Shown one piece after another: positions 26,737 to 38,700 of a stretch of DNA of 64,000 bases. The notes under the pieces are model-generated. The model had not been told where the DNA came from. It did not search any database and saw only the letters and a list, made by a program, of their open reading frames with translations. Location of the stretch: positions 8,828,504 through 8,892,503 of the forward strand of contig OZ023212.1 in NCBI GenBank assembly GCA_963995525.1, written 5' to 3'. How positions within the stretch are numbered: the stretch's first letter is position 1; each line of letters starts with the position of its first letter. Made by a program: the position numbers and the translations under genes. The DNA is from Escarpia spicata. Taxonomy: Eukaryota; Annelida; Polychaeta; Sabellida; Siboglinidae.

Positions 26737-29700
26737 CTGAAATACAAAAATTTATTAGTAATATTTTAACTTTTTTTCAGTCGGTTCACCTTATACTCTG
26801 ACGTTTCGACTGCTTTCAGCTTACTGCTAGATGGTGGCACGGAATATAAGTGAAAAAGTACAAATATCACTAATTTTAACCATCCAGTCTGATGAACAAA
26901 GATTTAATCATGACAGTGATCCAAGTCGAAGACACAACCATCACATTACATATTACAAAGCTTTAGATTACCTCCAAAATTAACTGTAGACTTATATCTA
27001 TGTTTAAAGACTGTAAAACTATGATGTTAAACTATGATGTAGACCCAGTTATTTATTACAAAGATGTTGACAAATCAAAATATTGTACTTTTAAATGGTA
27101 TGTAACTTGAGCAATACCTAAAATACACATTTGACCCAGTCCTTTTTAGAAGTGTTAATTACTTAATATATAAAACAAATCTGACAATACAAAATTGAAT
27201 TTTGCAACATAATAAAACTGGTGGGATTCTGAAACAAACACAGACACTGACGGAGAGCTCTGACAAGTTAAAAACGTTCTTGTATAACTGAAACTTTCAG
27301 TGAACACGACCAGTGGCAGTGTTACTTAACTGACCATCTTGGCCAGGAAGAGTTTGTGTCCCAAAGAAAGGTTAAGATATACAGAAAACTTGCTAGTATA
27401 AATATAAAACAATGAGAGGAAAGACCAAAGATGATCGCTATTGTATGAGCCACAAGTGGTGAGCCAACTCACTTCTTGACGTGTGCTCTTGCTGCAGGGA
27501 GGCCTGACGGGTCTTCTTTCAACACAAACTTTTTTGTTCCATTGCAGTAGTTCTCAAGATACGTTGGCCAGTGCATGCCTCGTGGGTCAAAGTAGAATTT
27601 CTGCAAGCAAAGGCAACCTGCTATTATGATATATAACAGGAAACATTCAAAACTTTCAGTTCCATTTTGTGACTCTCAAAAGTTCCTCTTATCCCTGTTA
27701 TGAGACTACATCACCCGGAGACTGTTTCACTAAGATAACGAACTCATAGTAAAGTCCTTCATTAAAGAGAATAAGTTGTTACATTTAAGGAGATTTTAAA
27801 GAGGCGCAGAGTCATCCTAGTGCTCGCAGTCTTCAGTATACAAAATCACTGCTGAGGAGCGAAACTGATTTTCTAAAGAACAGCATTGGGCTTATGAGCT
27901 TATAAGAATGTTGGTGATCCTGATCACTGTTGCCAAACATGCAAATAGGGTAATTTAAATGACCAGTGTCTAGAACTTCTAATTATTGGCATTTGGGTAA
28001 ATCACCAAATATCTGCCACCTGTCAGTTACTTTGCATAAGTTGTCCTTGGGGTTTGCCAGGTCTGACTATTATGTATGTTGTGTACATTTTCATATTGGA
28101 ACATGTTATTCTGCATCATTAATGTCACCATCTTACATCAGTTGCAGGTATTCCCAAATTACAACAGTGCTACAAATCAATGTGGGTATATAATAAAATA
28201 GATGAACTAGATTTGCAACACTTCTTTGAATAAAACATTATTATGACTAATGAACATTGTATGTATGAAACTACATTTAATAATTTGGTCAGTGTAATTT
28301 AGCAGATCAACAAACAAGCCTCTGCTGTATTGGTGAAAAGCAGCAAACATAAAATCCATAAGTTCCATAAATAAGAAATCTTGTTGTTTCTGCATACGTA
28401 TAACCGCTAAGAAACAACTACGCCTCCAACTCAGACTGTACAGCATTAGAAAGCAAAGGTGGCACCATCTAGTGGGGAAAAGTTGAAACGTGGCGCCGCC
28501 TGGCGTATGCTTACTGGAACATATTTTGTGACATTTTCCAGTTTCTCAATGTTCCCTCAAACACACTGTGTGCGTAATGTCACGTAGTAGGTGAAACATG
28601 GTATGTTTATGAAACTTGAAGGCTGGTCAGGGTGTGCATATGCAACCATCTCTGAGGCAAAATAGTTCCATTTGGGAGTTCTTCTCGATTTAAAACCATG
28701 ACATTTTTATAAAAAATTTAAGAGCATCCCCTTATCTCTTCCTATGTGATAACCGACAGCAGCATAGTGCTGAAATCCAACAACAAATTCTGAGATGTTC
28801 CAAGTCCAAAAAGTTAAAACACCCCCACAAAAAAAGCAACCATGCTACGGGCCAATATTGCACTACCGTTTGAGCCGCCCTACCTTCTGATCTTCGGCTG
28901 ACATCTGCCCCTTGAGCAGGTCCATGTTCGTGTGTGTCCACTCCCACTCTCGATGTGTGAAGTACTCGAGTGTACTGAGGGCCTTGTGCAGCTTCCTGTA
29001 GATCGTCACCAGTCTACAACACAACGACTATCAAGTTGGAAATAAAATATAAAACAAATTTACATTAAGAACAGACTGTGTCTCAAATTCCATGTATCAG
29101 CAGAAAAGGGAAACATTTGGTACAAGACGGGAAGAACACAAGAAAGAAGTAGAGACCGTCACAACCAGACGTTTTACATGAGAGAAAAAGAAAGGGTCAA
29201 CAATCATTGAGCATAAATTTACTATTACAGATCATGCTGACAGAAACACTGCGTGATGGACTGGGAAGGCGCCAGAGTGGTCAACCGAGAGAATGACAGG
29301 TGTGTATGATGGATAAAGGACGCCATCTGGATCAAGAAGACCAAACATAACCTACAACTCTCAAGTCAGCCAAACAACTGTTGTGGCATATATTCATATA
29401 ATCCTCTTGCAAACAGTTCCTGAAAACACGTTAAAAATAATGCCTGTACATAATGGTCTAAAATTTGAGTAAACATTTGTGAAATAGCCCAGGAAATGGA
29501 CTTGAAAAACTGCCCAAGGCTTAGAGGATTACAAAGTAATATTAAAGCATTTATTAAAGTGTGGGCAAGCACTTGGGTTGTGATACTGACCTTGGTTTTT
29601 GTCCGACCAGCCGGTAGCCCATGTCAACAATGTAGGCAGGGATCATGTGACACACTAGCACCCAGTAGTCATGTAGCACCCTGAAACAACAGACACCGAA

Positions 29701-32700
29701 TCTTTTCCACTGATGGTCAACATTTCAGTACTACCTTCTCAAGGATGAGTGATGGTTCTGTGCAAGATCGAACTACAAGGGTAGCTTCCGTTACAAGTCA
29801 GTATTATGTCAATGAGTGAAATATTTCAATCTTTTTACTACAATAAAATGTGTATATGACAACTCGGTCAATGTTTCTGTTCTACAAGTGTCATGGACAA
29901 TGTACTAGTCTGATAAAGGTAATTACTCGACCTAGACATGAGGACAAGTGGACAAGGGTTAATGTTGAGCCCTGTATGGTGTCTGAAAAGTGTAATTATC
30001 TGTCAGTCCTACTGTGGCTGCCGTACCTGCTTTTTGTGAGGTTGCACTTGGGCCGCCTGAAGCAGGCATCGAGGGGGTTCCGCTTGAAGTAGTTCATCAC
30101 GATTCCCTCTGGAAGAAAGACAATAATAACATAATGATAAGTCAACTTGTAGAGCGCCATCAATCTAGACAAAAGTCGATTGAGAGGTGCTAGACAATCA
30201 GTGTAACTAACACACATGCTGTTTACTTACACATATCTTTAAGTTCAATTTAGTAGTTAGTTTGATGATTAATTAAATAAAGCTAAAAACAAGTTGCACA
30301 ATGGGCTCGCCCATTGTGCAACTTGTTTTTAGAAATGTTGGAAATGACCAAAATAACACAATTTGGAAATGACCAAAATAACACAATTTGTATGCAAGAA
30401 CTGGAATATCATAGTCAATACTAGATACGCTCAATCTGTTGTGAAGAGAGTCTGAAGTAAGATGAGCAATGAATTAAGTTGAGGAGGTAGCTTAGCCATG
30501 ATGGTGACATAATATTTAGTTGTTAATGACACCAATGTGCCTCTGTACAAGCCTCTAATTAAGTTAGTGTATGTATATGGGACTTATTGTGGGTATGTTA
30601 ATGGTTTACATCATGTGTGCCGAACTTTCAGGGATTAATTTTTGATCCTTCGTAAGTAATATTTATAATGCTATACACGAGACTGCGAGTGCCCTTACCC
30701 ATTTCGCCCCATGTGAAGGGGTTCAAGCCACCGGTCGTGATGTGGTAGATCTTGGCATTCTGCTTGGGCTTGTGGACGGCGGTGTACCAGGCCACGGCCA
30801 CCATCATGTTGACTGGCAGGTCTACAGGGATGAAGTCGGCCACCACCTGCGAGTCGGCCTTGATGGAGCGCAGCAACCCCTTGCCGGCCTACACAACACA
30901 CACGTCAACCTGACATCAACCCACAGGGAAACAACCCCTTGCCAGCCTACACAACACACATCAACCAAAGATCAACCCACAGGGAAACAACCCCTCGCCA
31001 GCCAACCAACATACACGCCAACCTGACATCAACCCACAGGGAAACAACCCCTCGCCAGCCAACCAACATACACGCCAACCTGACATCAACCCACAGGGAA
31101 ACAACCCCTCGCCAGCCTACACAACACACACGTCAACCTGACATCAACCCACAGGGAAACAACCCCTTGCCAGCCTACACAACACACACGTCAACCTGAC
31201 ATCAACCCACAGGGAAACAACCCCTTGCCAGCCTACACAACACACACGTCGACCTGACATCAACCCACAGGGAAACAACCCCTTGCCAGCCTACACAACA
31301 CACACGTCAACCTGACATCAACCCACAGGGAAACAACCCCTTGCCAGCCTACACAACACACACGCCAACCTGACATCAACCCACAGGGAAACAACCCCTT
31401 GTCAGCCTACACAATACAAACGCCAACCTGACATCAACCCACAGGGAAACAACCCCTTGCCAGCCTACACAACACACACGTCAACCTGACATCAACCCAC
31501 AGGGAAACAACCCCTTGCCAGCCTACACAACACACACGTCAACCTGACATCAACCCACAGGGAAACAACCCCTTGCCAGCCTACACAACACACACGTCAA
31601 CCTGACATCAACCCACAGGGAAACAACCCCTTGCCAGCCTACACAACACACACGTCAACCTGACATCAACCCACAGGGAAACAACCCCTTGCCAGCCTAC
31701 ACAACACACACGTCAACCTGACATCAACCCACAGGGAAACAACCCCTTGCCAGCCTACACAACACACATCAAGCAAATGGCGCTAACTCAAAACCTTACA
31801 ATAAATACCCCTAGTGTATAGCGAATAGACCGAGCTTTAAAATTACACAATTATCACGTAGCTGGCACCACATAATGCACAAATATAAGGCTTTAAAGTT
31901 CACCTTATTTGGGGGCAGTTGGAAACCAGTTGGGGGTCTAAAGGGTTAATGAAGTGTGCCCATAAATGTATAAGTTTATAAAGAAATATAGGAATTCAGA
32001 AGTAAAAGGATAGGAATATTTTAACCAAATAATGGCCCAGGCTAATGAGCCAATAGTAAACATGGGTGCATATAGCATTATTTCAGATGGCTCTATCTAT
32101 TTACTCGAGCTAACACAAACGGACAGCTACCGACTTTCAACATTTCATAACAAATTTCAGTGATCTGATTACGGTTACCATAATAGGAAGGAAACCAAGT
32201 AATAGTTATAGATTACATTGTAATGTAATTGAGCCCAGGCCTGCTATGGTATGACTGACACCATTCCATAATCAGATCCCCTCATGAGTGTTCAGTGACA
32301 TGTAGATGTCTACCAACAAAATAATAATGAAATACAAGAAACCTCAAACATTCTTAGGAAAATGTAGGATTTGTTTGAAAATGTAGAAAAATATAACTGC
32401 AATGGAAATACAGAAGGAAAACGGAACACTGTTTTTTTGGTTATCCTAAGTGGAAAGTAGTTTTATCAGTCAGAATTAACAATTCAACATTGTTATTATG
32501 TCAATATTTTTTTCCGTTTTTATACAAACAACTGCAATGATGTTTCAGCTGAATAAAATATCCTAGTAGAGTAAAACACTCCCTTCTGAATTTACAAACA
32601 CAACATTGCAATAAACCAAGAACACACCAGATCAAAATCGCTGTTAAGGACATTTGTAAGTTGGAGAACTCCATTTTAAAGGTAACGGCAGCCCCACTCA

Positions 32701-35700
32701 CAGTAACTGTCATTAGCAATACCCACATGCATAACCAAAATCAACATTAAATGTTATTATGATTCTTCCAGCCACTGCAGTGTGATGTTATTAGGCCACA
32801 CATTGATCTATTTCCTGATAAGTGCTACAGGAAACAGCCCACTTAATGACCTGGATGTCAAGAGCCTTGACATTGTGATTCCTGGACTCTTACACCAGTG
32901 CAACAGCCAGCCTCCTGATATTGGACTTAAGCCAGTTCATAAATATACTGAGCTTATTACATTTAATTAAATTTTTCTTTATCACAAACATTTATAATTT
33001 AATTGTGTCTTTGTTGTTTATTCAGTTTTCACTCAAATGAAAACATTTCAATTTTGGCATTTTTAGTCTCTGATATGAGTAGCAAAATGTGCTATATGTA
33101 ACCTAATTAATGCTTAATTATGATAGTGAAATTTCATTTTACCTGCCATAGTGATTTCAGAAATAAGAATGTTACATAAGCAACAATTGAGATAGAATAT
33201 TAACAAATCATATACAATTGTAGATGCCCAGAAACAACAAGATTATTATAAATGGTGATAGTAATCAAATCATAAAAACAAATTAGTATTAAAGACAAAG
33301 TGATATACCTGCTTATCTATCAATTTTGTTCAACTCCATAAACTACTTGGGCCACATGAAAACATACTAGAGTATCCTGAAATAACTAGAGGATACCCAA
33401 TGTCGAACAAGTAATTTTTTGGGTGACAGTGACATTTTACCGTTTCCTGCCGACAGGGAGTGGATTACACAGAGTTAGTGTGACTACCGAAAAAGCTTGA
33501 GTTCCGACATTAATGCAGCTGGTATGTTGACATGCCGTTATTTTTAGATATTCGTTCCACATGCCTCTAAACTATCAACAAACTGACGCACACAAAAGCT
33601 ACTAGGCAGAAAACAACAAAAAGGGACTAGATAAGGATGTTTCTGTGAAAGGCAATCTGTTGGTAGACCTGTGCTGTATAATCACTGGAGATGAAGGTGC
33701 CAGGTGGTCGGGTACTTACTGCTATGTACAGTCCACTTGGGCCGTTGAAGTTGTCAATCCAACCCTGCACAGAGACATGAGCTTTGTCATGTATGTACAA
33801 CAGTGCAAACACAATCAGCCATCAGCATCAGTCGACACGACAGTTGTTATCAGTGTAAGCATTGGTCATAGTCATAGGTAGCTGTCCAAATTGCAATAAT
33901 AATAGAATATCGTAATTTGCATTAGTTAGTTTGGATCAAATATAAATGTATTCATAATTTCATAGTACAGCTGTGTGTTCAAATAAGATAAATGAACAAA
34001 CTTCTGTTGCCATGTTCATTTGTTAATATTTTAACATTGATAATAAGATGGTTCATAGAGACAAGATCATTTGTTAATATACTATCAACGATAATAGGAT
34101 GGTTCACAGGGACTGGATCATTTGTTCATAATATGGCTTAATAACGTCATCGATGAACATTTTTACTTTATAAAAGATTACTAATAATGGTGTACGATTA
34201 CATATAGGAACAGAGAACAAATTATCTTACAGAGATAACATAAAGAAATACATGTTTCAGACTTTTAGGATGTCTGAAAACAAGCAGTCATTACGGTAAT
34301 TGTGAATTGACCTATCTGTCATGTGACCTGTTGCCTAGCAAAAGCTCTGTCAAATCATCAAAAAAGGGATGCCAAACACATGGAGCATTCATGAGCACTT
34401 TCCATTGTATATATTTTGTTGAAATTCTGGCCAAAATAGTGTTTCTTTATGATTAAAAATATAAGGCAAACTTTCTAAAGTGACAACTGTACGCAGGAAT
34501 GTTTGATTTCTGAGATGTCGTGCAGCGATGGTAACGTACTTCACATACATAACTATTATCAACATTGTTGGCAATGGTACAGCTTGTCGGAGGTCACACG
34601 CAAAATGTTGATTGTGACGTACGCAGACTGTGACGTACGCAGACTGTGACGTACTGGACACATCAATTGATGTATCCAGTGCATTGCGGTTTGCCTGTCA
34701 CAACTGAATTTTTGCGTGTAACCGCTGTCAAGCTTTGCCAACAATGTTCATAGTGGTTATATACGGGAATGACATTGCTAACGTTGCATGACATCTTATA
34801 AATCAAACATTCCCGCATACAGCCGTCACCTTAAAAACTTTGCCTTATGTTTCTGTCATAAAGAAACACTTTTGTGGCCAGAATTTCAACAAAGGAGGTT
34901 TTGCTACGCAACAGGTTACATAATGGATGCATCAATTGAGAATGTGAAGCAAGCGTGTGTTTCTCACCGGTAGAGGTTCCTGCCAGGCGGCTGTCACAAT
35001 GGATGGTCGGACGATAGCGAGGGGGATGTCAGCACCCTCTGTCACCAGCATGCTCTCTGCCAGCTGTTTTGTGAACGTGTACGTGTTGGGCTTGTGTCCG
35101 ATGAGACGCGGCGTGATCAGACTTATCATCTCATCGTCCATCCACCTGAACAAGTCACAGTTGAGAAATAACCAATGAAATAAATAATTGAACTTTTTTT
35201 AGCTGTGAGTATTGAATATTGCTTAGTACTCCTTTTAGCCTAAACTGCTCAAAGGCGCTTTCCAAATTCATTAAATCAAGATGTACACCACACTAAAAGG
35301 TCAACAATATAAAAACTAAGTACAGTGTAGTTTTAAGGTATACAAAAAATCATCTCTCGAAAATATGCAAATTACAAACTACAGGTATCTCTCAAATGTG
35401 CAACTTCAACACAATCTCTAAAATATAAAAAATCAATACAACTTGTCTAAAATGCCTGGCTTTGGTGTTTAATTATATTCTGAAGGCATCAGCAAATGGA
35501 CCCCGGGATATTCTTTCACTATGTGGAACAGAAACGGAGAAGGCTCTATCTTTTGTTTCACATCTTGGAAGAATGTAATTTGTTTGATCAGTCTATACTC
35601 AAACCTTATGTAATGGTCACTTCAGTAATACAGCCACTTCACCATAATGATGACCTTAGTCCCACTTAGTTCCTAACGGTAAAGTATAGGATATTAGTCC

Positions 35701-38700
35701 TGCTAATACATTGCTATTCAGGTAATTTTATATACTATATTTGGGTCAAACAAAACTGTTCTTCTTTTTCACAAGCTTCCTACTGCAGCTTTTCTGCTGT
35801 AACTTGTTGAAGCCATTATTTATAAACACCAATTTCATCGTGGATAATTTGAAGACATCACTGTGGGCAATTTGTTCTTCAGCATACAACACCAGCGTTA
35901 CACAGTATCTCTGTGAAGCTCCCTCCAAGAACAAGTACATTCATTGCAGTAAACAGCAAACCTTCAGCTACTATCAATCTCATTTAGATAAATAAAAAGT
36001 GTGCAGTACCGTAATATCCTTTAGACTTCAGTCTTGCTGTCACATTGCCAAGTTTACACAAACCACAGTAAGGCTACTAATTATAGGGTAGGTAGTTTCG
36101 AATAAAGTTTGTTTGGAAACAGAATAGCAGTGTAATGATCCAGTTGAAAGTCACAACAATGTGCTAAATGGCCTACTTTAATTGTGAAAATCTGGACCTC
36201 AAACATAATGCATGCTCTGACGTGGCTATTTGTTTGCCATTACATGTATTTAGAAAGACAAATATTTTGAAAGGGACATGAAAAAATTTAACATCTTTTT
36301 AACAGGAATCTTTTCAAACTGGCCGGGATTACAGTAGTGTACATAAAATTATGGAACGTACACAATCTGATATTTTGGAATTAACGTCATGTTTAATTCT
36401 CGAACGAATTTGATCTTAAATTCTGGGGACCATTTCACTAAGGCTAAGAGCTCATATGGAACACTCATAATTCTGATTCAACAGGATGCAATGTAAAATT
36501 TAAGGAGAGAAATGACAGGTAGATAGGACATTAAAAAAACTGTATAATTAATACAATGGTTCGTGCTCAAGTTGTAGAGTAATTAAATAAAATATATTTA
36601 AATTTGTTCTGCCAGACCTCCCTTTTCCATGACATCAATCAAAGATGGCTGCCGGATAGGGAAAATATAGCAACATTTTGAAACATTGTAGCTCCTCCAT
36701 TAATGCAGTAATCAGTGTAATGCTTTCTGTTTCTTATTTACAACACCTCACACTATGCAATGTCAACGAGATATTTTATGTATTGTCATTATTTAATATT
36801 AAAAAAATTATTTAAATTTAGTTGGTAAAATCCATATTTTTTATTATGATCTCCATGTTCACCCATAACTAAAAACAATATAAAAAATATATGATTGACA
36901 TTACATAGAGAAGATAGCAAGGAACACATCAGTCAAAATGTAATTATTGTAGCATCATTACTTGTAGAGATATTATGTTTCCAAATTGGAAAAACGCCGG
37001 TTTTATAAAATGGGTGTAAATGGCTATCAAAGAGTCGGTAATAGGATTTATTACATGACAGAGGCACACTTAATCCACGAATACAAGTTACTTTGAAGTA
37101 TGTTAATGTTATAAAAGAGGTCTTTATTAATAGTAAACACAAAATGCTATCAGCATACAGCAAAATCACATTTTGAGTATTTTTGTCAAAACGTACCATT
37201 TTAGCTGCAAAAAGCTGCTATAGTATCAAAGAGTATACTGTTCCCGTGACATCCCAGCAAAAGTATCCTGATGGCAGATCCTGGGGCCGGTTTCATGAAG
37301 TGGCTAAGAACATTCTTAACGCTAAGATGACTGTCTTAGTTAATGACGTGATTTTTTTAATATAAGCGAACATAGGAGTTTACGCAAACATGTGATGCTA
37401 AGTAATTGTGTAACTTTACATATGCTTCATGAAACCGGCCTCTGGTGTTTAAAGTCTTCAATACACAAGATCACTATAAGGAGTGAAATGAATTTTTAAA
37501 GAACAGACTGGTCTTATGAGCTCATGAGTATCTTAGTGAAACTGTCCCCTGGAATGTGCTTTTGCATCACTCACCCGATTGCGTCGATGATCTTCTGAGG
37601 TTCCATGGCGGGCGGGTAGACGACCTCGTCAATGTACTTGCGTTCACAGTTGGCATACGCTGTCGACACGTGCACGAATACCTGGAGGTTCTGGAAGCGG
37701 CGACACACCTGCAGCATGCGACGCACGCCCAGCATGTTCAACTGCACGGCCAGGCTGAAACACACATACAAACGCTGCCTTTATTATGCTGTTGTTCTGG
37801 ACGGGAGATGGGAAGGAACAAAAATGGGACATGACTAAAAAATGTTCAACCATAATTATTTTCATCAGACAAACCACTGCTAGATGGTGGTAGTCTTGGG
37901 CCACCTATAAAGTATGTCACACTATAGTGGACATTTTTTAGACCCTGTCACATTTTGTAATGCTGGCATGTAAACCCGACTAAAACTACATTCATTTTGA
38001 CAATGACCCTCCTATGATGTATGTCTATAACAATGATCGTAGTCATTTTATGTTTGTACAGATTCACAGTTTTCACATAAAATATAACTCTGTAGTAGTA
38101 TTAAAAATAGTACAGTTCCTTTGTTGGAATGTTGTTGAAATCTATCCAACTGGCTGAAAAATTAATGCTATCATTAATGACATACTTTATGCATGACCCC
38201 TTAATCCAATGAAGTCTACTGCAAAAATGTCAACAAATACAACAGACAAGTTCTCTATGGATGAGAAACATGAAGTATTGAGACGATATAGTGTGGAGTA
38301 ACAATCCTTGATAGCCAACCTACTGAGAGGAAATGACTCCACATGAATGACGATGATAGATTTAACATCTTGCATCCACAAATGTGTTAAATATCTAATA
38401 TAATTATATACTTATTTCTTATTTGTGGCCTGATATTTTCTGTTTGGTCAGCCAGTCAAATTTAGTTATAAAATTCTAAGCACCGGAATTTGGTTCACAA
38501 ATTGTTATGTATCCATAAACACGTCAACATGCCACACTAAGATAATTGCAAATTCATACCTAGTTTTTTGTCAACTGTATCCCAACTAATTTTCCCTAAG
38601 GTTCAGACAGACATGCACGAGTTCTGAATTGTTTTGGTAATAGCTTTTTCTCTGCTTCTGTGCAGTGAGAGCAGCAATGGTATGTTGAATGTTTTAAGCA

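Noticed and set aside
26367..26801. 144-codon plus-strand frame
   Set aside because: It is the antisense shadow of FAR-A exon 11, which has family homology, a stop and splice sites on the minus strand.
30742..31199. Plus-strand and minus-strand open frames with repeated Pro/Thr or Val/Leu peptides
   Set aside because: They are readings of the 58-bp intron array and of the antisense of FAR-A exon 6.
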